Of a DNA stretch of 64,000 nt, positions 35,051 through 45,726 are shown piece after piece. This stretch comes from Ricinus communis (lineage: Eukaryota > Streptophyta > Magnoliopsida > Malpighiales > Euphorbiaceae): positions 28,878,342 through 28,942,341 of the forward strand of contig NC_063256.1 of NCBI RefSeq assembly GCF_019578655.1, given 5' to 3'. Each line of letters starts with the position of its first letter. Positions within the stretch are counted from its first letter, which is position 1. A program made the translations under genes and the position numbers. Under the pieces are notes generated by a model. It saw only the letters and a list, made by a program, of their open reading frames with translations. It searched no databases and was not told the DNA's origin.

Positions 35051-35412
35051 TTGAGACATATTTTTGGCTTTTTGAAGTGTGAAATCACATGTTAAGAAGT
35101 GAGGGGGCTTATGGATATATATAAGCCTCAAATCAGTATTTGATTCGGACTCTGCAACTGCAGAGCCAATCGGCTGTACATGGAGCCGAATCGACTGTAC
35201 CGTCCTATGCATTTTTTGGCCAATTTTAGTAATTTTTCGGGTGTTCATTTGGTATAAGCTCACACAAATGCAATAGTAAAAGGAAATGAGCAAAATGGAA
35301 GTAATTCAAAAGCTAAAGTCGATGATTTTATATATTTTCAAAAAGTCAAAAGTCTATAAGAGCTTTAAAAGTCAATAAGTTCTATAAATAAAGAGGGAAA
35401 GTGCAAGCAAGA
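35051..35412 (-). promoter_or_regulatory. Promoter-like region of the Tat accessory ORF
   Basis: On the minus strand, two near-palindromes lie side by side at 35161-35202 (GAGCCAATCGGCTGTAC and GAGCCGAATCGACTGTAC on the plus strand). Next comes a TATA box (GCTTATATATATCC on the minus strand, 35111-35124), a short leader and the accessory ORF. The palindrome type is that of the Tat LTR. A homologous region in plus orientation is at 59690-60068. Confidence 0.6.
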
Positions 35413-35741
35413 TCATAAGTCAGGGTTCTCTCTCGAATCCCTAATCCCATTGTTTGAATCAGTGTCCATCCCTTGGGTCCGCAAGGCCAATAGTTGAAAT
35501 ATTAGCGTGTCGATCCGATGTTGCTGAGCATCAATCTGACACTGTTGGTCGTCCACTTGCCCCTACAAGCCCTCATGGTTCCTCTAATGAAAACTCGAAA
35601 GGAGATTAGTTAGTGCATTTCATACATGCATACATGCATACATTGCATAAATCATCTTCTTACCCGCTAGTCCTCACCGAGGATAAAGAATTGCCTCATT
35701 GTGGCACCAACCAGCCGATGTACATACTCAAATTGATCTCT
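35413..35741 (-). other. Intron-containing module upstream of the accessory ORF
   Basis: Minus-strand exon-like 35664-35741 reads DQFEYVHRLVGATMRQFFI. A GTAAG donor at 35663-35659 and a CATTAG acceptor ending at 35584 bound an 80-bp intron-like gap. Exon-like 35583-35413 reads GQVDDQQCQIDAQQ and DTLIFQLLALRTQG, probably coiled coil, to a TGA at 35413. The homologous plus-strand copy at 59375-59685 has the same borders and an 81-bp gap. In-frame stops remain in both. Function unknown. Confidence 0.5.
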
Positions 35742-36691
35742 CTAGACATGTATATGCAAAATATGTCACTAACTTTTCAGGAAAAGAAAATGTGAAAACA
35801 CAAAGCAGAAGAGTAACTTATATATGCGCAAGTGTTCAAAGTGAATTCCGAAGGGAGGCAATGTTCTATGGCGAGTCGGTGCTTTATCATTATCATAAAG
35901 GCTCCAATATGAGACCATCGAATATGGAGGGAATGAAACGCTCCCCAGAACCACATCAAACATGATTGTAGGAGGTGCCTCGGAGGTAGCACCAGTAGAG
36001 GACTAAGAATGTAAAAAAAGTAATTTCCTAAAGTGGTAATTATCATTTACCATATGCTTCTTGCCATATTATACTAGTTATTGTTTAATATTTAACAATT
36101 TTTTTTATCTTTTCATTTCTAATTTTATATTAAAAAATTATTTTATTAAAATTTCCATTAAACAATCTAGATTTGGTTTTCTATCTTCCCTTGATTTTGG
36201 GTGTAATATATAAATTGTGCAGTGAATGCGGCTTTTCCGCGCCCATGTCATAATGTCAGAGGTTATCTCATTTGTATTAGGCCTGTTTAGAAATGGTCCA
36301 TTCGGGAGGAGGTCTCAAGGGATCATGACAACTGCATTGACCGCTGATTATCAAAGAAGAGTAAAAGTCACCACCTGGAAAAGATAACCAGGACAAATAG
36401 AGATGGGTGAAGGATGGTGGATCAGATTCCTCGTAAAGAGCCTAACTTTTCCCTTCCTCAAATCAGAGATTTGGATTTGGAAAATTAGGTACGCATTGGG
36501 AAGGGATTAGGCACTCCAACACTCTTGGATATAGAGTCCAGCCTCCACTAGACTCTAAGGCTTTTGGTTTCCTAAATCATACTAACCTAGCTTGGCTACT
36601 ATCCATTTTATTACGAGGATACCTTATTATCTTTATTTAGACATGATAAATGATGGAAAGGAGATACTGACCTAGTCATGCATCTACCTGG
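35742..36691 (-). mobile_element. Tat-like LTR tail and leader, minus strand
   Basis: On the minus strand, a GC hairpin and the primer-site-like run (GTCCTGGTTATC and CCAGGTGGTGACTTTTAC, about 36365-36395) correspond to 12530-12560 and to 58985-59010. CCAAATCCAAATCTCTG near 36460 also corresponds to the LTR end region of 12460-12500. The segment 35742-36200 is leader and ORF remnant (MVSYWSLYDNDKAP near 35900). The start of this LTR is hidden by the TGTAATACCC element at 36692. Confidence 0.5.
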
Positions 36692-37462
36692 TGTAATACC
36701 CTTAAATAAAATAAAAATAATAATAATAAGTAAATAAATAAATAAAGAAAGAAAACTTTTTTTCTTCTTTCTTTTTCTTCTTCTTCCTCCATTTTCCTTC
36801 TCCCCTCGGTCACCTCCCTCTCCTTGAGAACAGCCTCCTCTCGCCATCCTTTCGCTTGCTCGACTCCAGAAATGAGCTATCCGGATCGGAACCCCGACCG
36901 AGCTCCTCACCATTTTTTTCCCTGCTTCAACAGGCAAATACCCTAAAGCTGAAATTTTCTACCTTGATCTAGTAGATTCCGGCAAAGGCATTTGCATTTT
37001 TGGACTCCCTACAACTCAAGCTACGCTAGGCGCTTCTAGATTTGAAATCTGACATCGTTGGCGGTACCTGCTTTCAGACCCCAGTTTCTTCCGGACGTGC
37101 AGAATTTCATATTTTTGGTTTGCTATAATTTTGTTCGGACCTTAAAAATTATTTTAGAATATTAGAAAATATTGTTACTATTATTTTTAATTATAATGTA
37201 ATTAGATTTAATTAATTATGACTTAGATATAAATATTACAAATTAATTATTATGATTAATTATTGTTCAGTTTTGTGGTAGATGTGGTTGTGTTTGATTA
37301 GTTTAAATACCGAAAAAATTTTTGTGGGTTGGTTGTGAAATAAATATTAATGACGGACCGTCTGTAATTAATTGTGATATGTGGTGGGTTGCGGAGTCGG
37401 GGAAAAGTAATGCAGTTTTGATGGCCCAATTCCCGTTAAATAATTGCGGAATATTTGAAGTG
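36692..37462 (+). mobile_element. Unclassified LTR, left half
   Basis: Starts TGTAATACCC, a common start of gypsy chromovirus LTRs, then a short A/T-rich microsatellite and a CT-rich stretch. It is interrupted after AAGTG (37458-37462) by the Athila-type nest and resumes after the second AAGTG at 45727-45731. No coding sequence belongs to it here. A possible 5-bp target site before it is CCTGG (36687-36691); the matching right copy was not found. Confidence 0.55.
36713..36748 (+). repeat. AAT/AAAT microsatellite
   Basis: A run of AAT and AAAT units next to the start of the unclassified LTR, followed by a polypyrimidine run at 36757-36790. Confidence 0.8.
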
Positions 37463-38277
37463 TGATAGGCTTTTGTGTAGCTAAAATTTAAGGCAGTGAA
37501 CCTATCGATGCAGAGTAGCATAAATGGTGAGTATCAAGGTCATATTCTCGGGAAAGGGTGATCCTAGAACTACTGCAGCATCTTATATTATCTAACCTTA
37601 ACAAAATCGATGAAGTTACTATGCTATGATTAAATGTAAACAAGTGGTTAACTAAGTGTCAGATAGTCTGAAAGGATTTAGTAAAACAATCAAAGGAAAA
37701 AGCAAACCCAAAGGGACCTAGGCTAGTTGGATTTTAGTGAAGATAAAGATTATATTGATTACCAATTATAATTATCCGTGGACGAATTCTTAACTGAATT
37801 CGGTTTCCTCTCGAGATAACCAAATTCCTAAACCTAATAACCTAAAGTTGGAATTCTTCCTAATGATCGATTATTAAATTAGCATTAAGCTTTAACCCGC
37901 CTATATTAAGCTTTGTTAATTCTTAATCCGGCTAGTTAATTACCCTTATCTCTAAGTGATCATTAACCAGTTCTTGCTATTTAAATTTCCAATTACTAAA
38001 TGAATTTCTCAATTACAATAAGCAATCTAAATACCAGAACTCACAACGTCTCATGAATAATGTGATTTCTCATTAATAATGAAAGCAAGAAGAGACAAGC
38101 ATTGATAATCAAAATCTCATAAGCATTAAAATCAATCCAACAACATAGGAACCCTAATGGGTTTGACATTTAGTTACTCATACTAATAAGCAACACAAAG
38201 TAAAGAACAATTCAAAAAAGTAAATTGAAGGCATGCACACCCTTCTTCTTTGAGTTGGATGAAAAACCCTAAATTTT
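37463..38277 (-). mobile_element. Athila-type solo LTR, minus strand, 3' part
   Basis: Read on the minus strand it ends with CATCGATAGGTTCACTGCC and CACAAAAGCCTATCA. It aligns by eye with the right part of the inner Athila LTR (38313-39144 and 44310-45148), about 30 percent diverged. Its other part is 45154-45726, whose minus-strand start is TGATGTGCATC. The two parts are flanked by AAGTG at 37458-37462 and 45727-45731, a clean target-site duplication. It is therefore a solo LTR split by a later insertion. Confidence 0.78.
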
Positions 38278-38312
38278 CAATAAATATGCATAGAATCATC
38301 TACATCAATTAC
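38278..38312 (+). repeat. 35-bp micro-inversion at the LTR tip
   Basis: The reverse complement of these 35 bp reads GTAAT followed by TGATGTAGATGATTC and so on, i.e. the target site plus the first 30 bases of the inner Athila LTR. The intact right LTR begins with the same bases at 43775, one mismatch apart. The segment thus lies inverted where the 5' LTR tip should be, and about 510 bp of LTR behind it are missing. Confidence 0.85.
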
Positions 38313-39144
38313 ATACTTGAGGCTGGTTTCAGAATTGGCACTTGCGACATTTCCACTTCGATTCGAGAGAAGAGGGGTTACATGTTCCATTTTTTTTTCT
38401 ATTATTTATTTTCTTTTGTATTTGTTTCTTTCATTATGAGTAGCTAGGGCTGCCGAACCTATTGGGGTTCACCTTTGTTGATGGATTGTGCTTAATTATT
38501 GGATTTTTATCTACTATTTTTGCAATCTTCTTACTGTTTAGTAATAAAGTTTGATTCAATTAATTTGAGACGTTGAATTAATTATCTTTTGGGTTGTTTC
38601 TTGACATTGAGAAATGCTTGTTACAACTGGAAATTGAATGGTAAGAACTGGTAGTTAACACTTAAAGATAAGGTTAATTCACTCGCCAGATTAAGAATTA
38701 ACAACTCTTAATAGATCTAAATCACGCTTAATGCTAATATGTAATAATCTGATAAGAAGAGATTCCATTAGGTTAGAGCAGGTTTAGGAACTTGGTGAGC
38801 TCAAGAGAGGAGCCGAGTTAAATTCAGGATTTAGGCACGAGTAGCAAGATTAATAATTTATAAAATCAACCTTAGAATTCCATCACTTAGGTCCCCTTTG
38901 GGTTTGCTTCTTTTGTTACGGTTGTCTTTCGACTGTCGCTTGCTGTTCATTCATTTATTTGCATTCATAGTCAGTAGTTAAGTAATTTCGACTTCTCACA
39001 CTTTATTTCAGATTAGATAACATAACGAACAATAGTAACTTTAGGTTCACCCGATCTCCAGGGATACGACCTTGATACTCACTAGTGCTAGGCCGCATCG
39101 ATAGGTTCACTGCCTTAGGTATAGGTTGCATCAGTAGCCCATCA
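38313..39144 (+). mobile_element. Inner Athila-type 5' LTR, truncated
   Basis: Matches 44311-45148 of the right LTR closely (for example TTGGCACTTGCGACATTTCC). It ends GTAGCCCATCA, three bases before the T-rich start of the primer site. U3 is absent because of the deletion and inversion at its left tip. Confidence 0.92.
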
Positions 39145-39150
39145 AGTTTT

Positions 39151-39168
39151 TGGCGCCATTGCCGGGGA
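39151..39168 (+). promoter_or_regulatory. Athila primer-binding site (tRNA-Asp type)
   Basis: TGGCGCCATTGCCGGGGA, one mismatch from the canonical Athila site TGGCGCCGTTGCCGGGGA complementary to a plant tRNA-Asp 3' end. It sits six bases after the LTR CA end. Confidence 0.93.
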
Positions 39169-39300
39169 CAAGTAACGGTGAACTAGCATGAATTGTTTTT
39201 GTATTAATTTAGTCATTATCTGTTTATTTATTTATTCCTTATTCTTTATTTTATTATTTTGCTGATTGGTGGTTGTTTAGTTGTCAGTTTCAGGTAGTTT

Positions 39301-40955
39301 ATGATCAGGAGCTCTAACCCTGATCCCATAGCACCCTTTATCCTAATTCAAGCGCCTCCCGCGGGATTATTGAGGAGACGCTTGCGCGCTGAGGAGGAGG
39401 ACGGAGTTACAGTTCAGGTTCAAGAAGCTGACGCGATGGAGAACCTCAATCCCCAGGCCGATGATGATTAGAGGACGATGTACGAGTTTGCTCGACCATC
39501 TTTAGATGGTACAAAAACTAGTATAGTCAGACATGCTGTAGCGGCCAACAACTTTGAAATAAAAACCAATGTTATCCAGATAATCCAGCAGAGCGTGTAG
39601 TTTGGAGGATTGCCCAGCGAGGATCCCAATGCTCATATCTCCAACTTTTTGGAGATTTGTGACACATTCAAGATAAATGGAACAACCGATGACGCCATTC
39701 GACTGAGATTGTTTCCATTTTCCTTGAGGGACAGAGCTAAGAGATGGTTGCAATCTCTTCCACAGCAGACAATTATCACCTGGAAGGCGTTGACTGAAAA
39801 TTTTTTATATATGTATTTTCCTCCTGCTAAAATTGCTAAACTTAGAAATGACATATCGTCTTTTGTGCAGTTTGATGATGAAAGCATGTACGATGCATGG
39901 GAGAGGCTTAAGGATCTTTTTGAGATGCTACCCACATCACGGGTTGCTAGTGTGGATGCATGTTCAAACCTTCTACAGCTGGTTGAACCTTACAACGAGG
40001 TAGATGGTGGATGCTGCAGCAGGTGGGGCGTTAAACAGTAAGACGCTCGAGCAGGCTCAAAATTTGATAGAGGAAATGGCCATGAATAATTATCAGTGGC
40101 AATCCTCTAGGAACCGACCGGGAAGACAAGGAGTGGTCAACCAAGTAGATTCTACACAGCCTTATGGCCTGTGGAGCTTCCACCAAGAAGATTAACCAAC
40201 TCAGATGCCGCTCATGCAAAGAAACGCTGGTCATGAAGTTTTGTGGTGGTTCTGACCATGCGAATCGACTGTGCGGGAGGTATGTTTGCTTCATCTTCCT
40301 ATACTTTTCCATCTCGCTTCTATTGTGTCTTCGATGTCGAGCGGGGACGATTATATGGGAATGCCACAAGGCAAGAGAACGATCCTTACAAAGAACACAT
40401 ACAACCCTGGGTGGCACAATCATCCCAACTTCGGTTGGAGGAACAATAATGCCTGTGGTCCACTGAGTTTTTAGAGACTTCATCAGCAGCCACATCAACA
40501 ACTAGCTGGGCCTGCACAAGCTCCTCCTCCACCAGAAAAGAAATCAAATTTAGAGGAGCTTATGATGAAGTTTGTGACGTCTACGGAGTTGAGGTTCCAA
40601 AGAACCGATAGTGCACTTAGGAACCAGTGGGCCTCGATCTGAACTTGAGACCTAGATTGGCCAAATCTCTAAGATGTTGTCCGAGAGGCGTAAGGAGCTC
40701 TCCCTAGCACCACCGAGTCTAACCCGAGGGAGCACGTGAACGCCATCACTTTGCGTTCAGGTAAGTTAGTTTCAGCTCCTTCTAAGCCTATTTTTGACGA
40801 CTCCACTATTGATATGCAGGTTGAGGCGAGCAACAAGGTTAGGGAAACTGAGGGACAAAAGGTGAAATCAATTCCAGTCAAGGAATATCAACCTAAGATT
40901 CCTTATCCTGCTAGAGGCAAACAAGTAGAGGCGCAAAGCGTCCAAGTAAGTTTTT
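39301..40955 (+). pseudogene. Inner Athila gag
   Basis: Begins MIRSSNPDPIAPF at 39301. A stop at about 39469 follows NPQADDD. The capsid core is open at 39610-40041: DPNAHISNFLEICDTFKIN, RLFPFSLRDRAKRWLQSLP, SSFVQFDDESMYDAWERLK. A frameshift near 39990-40010 precedes a reading into NLIEEMAMNNYQW. The zinc finger CGGSDHANRLC near 40245-40280 lacks its first Cys. Later pieces (ITLRSGKLVSAPSKPIFDD at 40736-40957) are the linker to protease. Clearly Athila gag, with several stops. Confidence 0.88.
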
Positions 40956-41000
40956 AGATATTTTTAGACAACCTGCGTATTAACTTACCTCTTATTATGC

Positions 41001-41933
41001 ATGGAGCAGAGCGTCAAGTATGCCAAGTTCTTAAAGGACATACTTAGCAGAAAAAGGAAGTTGGAGGAGGTAGCCTATGTTCAGCTTAACGAGGAGTGCT
41101 CAATGGTGTTTCAGAGCAAGTTGCCAAAGAAATGTCACGATCAAGGGAGTTTCACTATTCCTTGCACTTTAGGTAATTTTTGTGTTGATGATGCATTAGC
41201 TGATTTGGGGGCTAGCATAAATGTCATGCCCACTAATTTGTTCAATAAGCTAGGTTTGGGGGAGGCAAAATCCACTAGGATGTGCATTCAATTAGCTGAC
41301 CGTTCTATTAAGCTTTCTAGGGGAATTGTGGAGAATGTGCTAGTCAAGGTAGATAAGTTCATATTTCCTGTGGACTTTGTGGTTATGGCTATAGATAATG
41401 AGCATGGTGTACCATTGATTTTGGGGAGACCTTTCCTTGCCACAGCTAGAGCTAAAATAGACGTATTTGAGGGGAAGTTAGAAATTAATGTAGGGGATGA
41501 CTGTGTTACTTTTAGTTTACCCCCATTTGATAGTTCTTCCACCGACCATGTTCATGCCATTTGTAGTATTGATGGAATTGGTCCTGCATGTAATAAACAA
41601 CCACAAGATGTACAAATGGATGATGCTATATATGTTTCTTTCCCCGTTAATATGTGTTATTCATCTGAAGAAAACAACTTCTATCAATTTGAGACTTTGT
41701 GCTATGATAGACTCGAGAAGGGTAGTTGCAAGTTTGTTTTTGACAAGTCACTTAGCCGGAATTCGGAGTGGATGAATGGGCATCCCAAATCGGTGCAGAG
41801 AGCACCTCCTTGGTCATCTACTGCACACATTGGACCTTCTCGTTGCGCTTATATGCCTCGAGCCCCAACTTACTTTGAGCCCACCTTCTCAATTTGCCCG
41901 CGATGCAGGAATGCTGCTGCAGAGTCCAGCTAG
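41001..41933 (+). CDS. Inner Athila aspartic protease region
   Basis: A 310-codon uninterrupted frame, the longest in the window. KYAKFLKDILSRKRKLEEV is the typical Athila segment before protease. ALADLGASINVMP holds the active-site Asp, and PLILGRPFLATARAKIDV is the conserved flap-to-end part with ILGRPF. A Cys/Tyr-containing linker follows, and it stops at TAG 41931-41933, where RT would begin in a full element. ATG 41001 is simply the first Met in frame; in the ancestor this was part of a gag-pol polyprotein. No RT, RNase H or integrase follows before the LTR, so the element was probably non-autonomous. Confidence 0.82.
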   Translation: MEQSVKYAKFLKDILSRKRKLEEVAYVQLNEECSMVFQSKLPKKCHDQGSFTIPCTLGNFCVDDALADLGASINVMPTNLFNKLGLGEAKSTRMCIQLADRSIKLSRGIVENVLVKVDKFIFPVDFVVMAIDNEHGVPLILGRPFLATARAKIDVFEGKLEINVGDDCVTFSLPPFDSSSTDHVHAICSIDGIGPACNKQPQDVQMDDAIYVSFPVNMCYSSEENNFYQFETLCYDRLEKGSCKFVFDKSLSRNSEWMNGHPKSVQRAPPWSSTAHIGPSRCAYMPRAPTYFEPTFSICPRCRNAAAESS

Positions 41934-43774
41934 ACGACTCAAACAAAAAGAAGCTCCTTCGGGAGGCATTCCCGAATCTATTTATGCTTTTTGAATTGTT
42001 GGACATCCTTTTATTTATGTAGTTATTTTTTTAGTTAGATACTTCAGTTTGTTTTTAGTTTGTTTTATTTTGAGGAGATTTTATTTTATTGAACCTTTTA
42101 CTAGATGTTGCTTGGGATGTGTTTATTCTTGAGTTTTGCAGGAGTTTGCCTACTTGATACTCATACGTAATTTTGAGGACTAACATATTCTGGAGTGTTA
42201 AAGCACATATCAAGGGCAGTATCCATTAGACCTTCTAGTTTTTATCTCTTTCTATTGTCTTGTTTTTCTTTTGATTTTCCAAATTTTTCATGGACTCCTA
42301 CAATTTGCTTCTTTCAGCGTGATTTTATTTCTTTTCTTTCGAGTGCCTACCTTGTTCACATCGAGGATGTTGTTTTTCTAAGTGTGGGTAGGTACCTTAG
42401 TTTTACGGTGTACTAATTTTGTTTCTACTGTTTTTATCTTGCTTTCATTTCCCTTATTGATTGAGTCCGTTCATTCTTACTGTCCTTATCTTGAGTTTTG
42501 TTTTTAATCAAGTAGTTGATAATTTTTCTCTTTTGAATGGATACCCGTATAGCTTTTATCGAATCTTGTTGAAAGAAGGCAATGAACGAATCTTTTAATT
42601 TCAATCAAGCCAGGTAAAACTGGTATTTTTCCTTAATTTTTTTATTTTACTTTATCTCGGATATAGAACACTGCTAATAGTGATGCTTATTAGATTGTTT
42701 GATTGTTTAAACTTTGGTTTGAGAATTCATGCAATTTTATCCCACTCAAATGGTGAGGCTTTTATGCTCCTTCTGTTTTTTATTAGTGAGCATTGTGCAG
42801 AATTTTTGCTTTTAGAACTTGCTTTGTGATGACTTTTGAGATTACATGAATTTTTGATAATCATGAGATGATTTGGGCACTTAGGAATTACACAATTTGG
42901 CCAAAAGCCTAACCTTGTCTTTCCCTTAGTGAACCCATTTTGAACCTTAGCCTTTTTCTTTCATTGTAATTTACCTCTAACACTCATTTTATCACTTCTA
43001 TTCATTCTATCATTCTTTCTACCATTATTGCTGGAAATTACGTACGTTTATGCTGCATTTCATTTTGGATCAATTTGCATTTACTCATTAAGTTACTAGA
43101 TTTTTCGTAGATGCTCCCTTCAATCCAAATGGTACATATCATTTTACTACTTTGATTGAGCATTGTATTACTTCATCATGCGTTATCTGTTGTTACAGGA
43201 GTAAAAAAGAAAAATATTTCGAGCATCATCTTATTATTAGAGCAACTTAGTATTCAATGTACAACATTTAATCCTTGGCTATATTATTGCATTACCTGCA
43301 TAATTTTCCAGCAACTTTCAGCTCACTTTCCATATTTCTCCGTACCCTACCTTAACCCCATTACAACCTGGCTCAAAACCCTTTGATCATATTTATTAAC
43401 TATTTCACAGTGGTGGAGATCGGATCTATAAGTAAGCTTATGGTAAGCACCTTTTTCTGTACTTTTGCATTGAGAGCTTGATGATATTCTTTCACCTATA
43501 TACACTTGTGTGTTTTGAGTGACATCTTGTAAGGCATGGTTCTCAAATTCTCAGTTTGGATGGTTTATCATTTTAATTTTAGCATCTTTATTAACTCTGT
43601 TCTCTGTCTCAAGGATTTAGTAATTTAGGGATTTTAAGGAAATTCGTCACGGAGTTTTGAGACTTGTTTTGAGCTAACCTTTTGCAAAGTATTTGATTGA
43701 GTTATTTGGTATCTGTTTGAGGAGTGAGTTGTTGATTGCTTGAGGACAAGCAAACACTTAAGTGTGGGGTAGTT
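41934..43774 (+). other. Inner Athila non-coding 3' region and polypurine tract
   Basis: About 1.8 kb of T-rich sequence without a recognisable domain. CTAAGTGTGGGTAGG at 42378-42392 and AGTGTGGGGTAGTT at 43761-43774 are polypurine-type tracts, the latter directly before the LTR TG. CTTGAGGACAAGCAAACAC at 43740-43758 is a usual Athila word before it. I see no trace of pol. Confidence 0.75.
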
Positions 43775-45148
43775 TGATGTAGATGATTCTATGTATATTT
43801 ATTGATTGTTTATCAGTCGTTTATTCGTGTATTTGAGTCATATTTATTCTTGTTTGATCGCACTTTGGTGTTTTTCTGAGTTTTTCAGGCTTTCAGACTC
43901 ATTGATGGGAAATTAATTGATTTTCGGGCAGAAACCAAGCTATATGGATGATTTACGCATATTAGATGTTTATCGGAGTCGATTCCTCGATTAGTGAGCA
44001 ATTCGAGGCCTTTGCACTGGCAATTGCACGGCCATGCACATTTGCACGGCCTGTTGCACGGGCCGTGGCATGGGCCATTGCACGGGCCATGGCATGGGCC
44101 ATGGCACGGTCTAGGGCACTTCTGCCTATAAGTAGGCACACGTAAAATGAGATAGGGTTCTGCTTCTGATTTTTGAACTTCTCTACGCGCACGACGTTTT
44201 ACTTTTGCACCTCTGTTCTTGATATTTTGGGAGACCAACGTCAGTTCAAAGGATTGATTTGGAGGATTCAAGCAAAGATTGAAGTTTCTAGACGATTGAC
44301 CGAGACATCCGAGATCCATACTTGAGGTTGGTTTCAGAATTGGCACTTGCGACATTTCCACTCCGATTTGAGAGAAGAGGGGTTACATGTTCCATTTTCT
44401 TTTCTGTTATTTATTTTATTTTGTATTTGTTTCTTTCATTATGAGTAGCTAGGGCTGCCGAACCCATTGGGGTTCACCTTTGTTGATGGATTGTGCTTAA
44501 TTATTGGATTTTTATTTGCTATTTTTGCAATCTTCTTATGTTTAGTAATAAAGTTTGATTCAATTAATTTGAGACGTTGAATTAGTTGTCTTTTGGGTTG
44601 TTTCTTGACATTGAGAAATGCTTGTTACAACTGGAAATTGAACGGTAAGAACTGGTAGTTAACACTTAGAGATAAGGTTAATTCACTTGCTAGATTAAGA
44701 ATTAACAACTCTTAATAGATCTAAATCACGCTTAATGCTAATCTGTAATAATCTAATAGGAAGAGATTCCATTAGGTTAGAGCAGGTTTAGGAACTTGGT
44801 CAGCTCGAGAGAGGAGCCGAGTTCGATTCAGGATTTAGGCACGAGTAGCAAGATTGGTAATTTATAAAATCAACCTTAGAATTCCATCACTTAGGTCCCC
44901 TTCGGGTTTGCTTCTTTTGTTACGGTTCTCTTTCGACTGTCAGTTGTTGTTCATTCATTTAGTTGCATTCATAGTCAGTAGTTAAGTAATTTCGACTTCT
45001 CACACTTTATTTCAGATTAGATAACATAACAAACAGTAGTAACTTTAGGTTCACACGATCTCTAGGGATACGACCTTGATACTCACTAGTGCTAGGCTGC
45101 ATCGATAGGTTCACTGCCTTAAGTGTAGGTTGCATTAGTAGCCCATCA
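43775..45148 (+). mobile_element. Inner Athila 3' LTR
   Basis: 1374 bp from TGATGTAGATGATTC to GTAGCCCATCA, followed by GTAAT (45149-45153), the target site whose left copy is in the micro-inverted segment. U3 contains the GCACGGGCC array at 44010-44120. A TATA-like CTATAAGTAGG lies near 44126. The right 840 bp match the truncated 5' LTR with few differences, so insertion is fairly recent relative to its surroundings. Confidence 0.92.
44010..44120 (+). repeat. GCACGGGCC near-palindrome array in U3
   Basis: About nine GCAYGG or GGGCC units in 110 bp, for example TTGCACGGCC, CACGGGCCGTGGC, CATGGGCCATTGC, CACGGGCCATGGC. The cores GGGCC and GGCC are self-complementary with GCA/TGC arms. The array lies just upstream of the TATA-like region of the LTR. 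Confidence 0.85.
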
Positions 45149-45153
45149 GTAAT

Positions 45154-45726
45154 CCTTCTTTCAATAGATGAAATGGTCTTCTAAAGTCGAGTATTGAAGT
45201 CTGGGAAAAGATGGCTTATGCTTGTATATGTGAAATCAAGTCAGAAAATCGAACCCTAATTCAATAAATCGTATTTGCCTATGTAAATCTCTCAACACGG
45301 CTGTGGCCAAGCCTGTGTTGATCAGCATGGGCGGAGTCCAGGCCATGCTGGACCTCCGCATCCCGCAACTCACGACTTCTTCCTGGCCGTGCCCTCGCCA
45401 GTTCTAAGCCACCACAGGCTGTGGTGGAGGCCGTGATGGGTTTGGAAACTGTGCCAAAATGGCACTCTTGAAGGTCAACTATTTGATGGTTCAGCATAGC
45501 TAGAGTCCAGGCCGTGCTCAACCTTGGAATGCTAGTCCTTGCTCAATTTTGATGGATTCTGGTCCGTAATTACGCGTATTTCACTCAATTACTGATAATG
45601 TCCCTTGATAATGACCTGAAACATGAAAGGAACCAAAACATAGGTGATTCTAGCATAAAACAAGATTACTATGCACAAAAATGTAAGCTGTTAGGCATAT
45701 AAATATGTATAAAATGATGCACATCA
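45154..45726 (-). mobile_element. Athila-type solo LTR, minus strand, 5' part
   Basis: On the minus strand it starts TGATGTGCATCATTTTAT at 45726 and carries U3 with scattered GCACGGCC and GCATGGCC words (about 45300-45520), the same word type as the inner LTR. It runs up to the inner insertion at 45153 and joins the part at 37463-38277. AAGTG follows at 45727-45731. Confidence 0.78.

Noticed and set aside
36611..36937. Minus-strand 108-codon frame with a Lys/Arg-rich stretch
   Set aside because: It translates the polypyrimidine and AAT microsatellite at the start of an LTR; composition alone explains it.
39148..39170. tRNA gene fragment
   Set aside because: The similarity to tRNA-Asp is limited to the 18-base primer-binding site after the LTR; there is no cloverleaf. 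The same applies to the Met-type site at 61287.
43885..44361. Minus-strand frames with repeated Ala-Met-Ala-Arg or Cys-His-Gly-Pro peptides
   Set aside because: They only translate the GCACGGGCC array of the LTR U3; no domain or homologous frame is recognisable in the related LTR.
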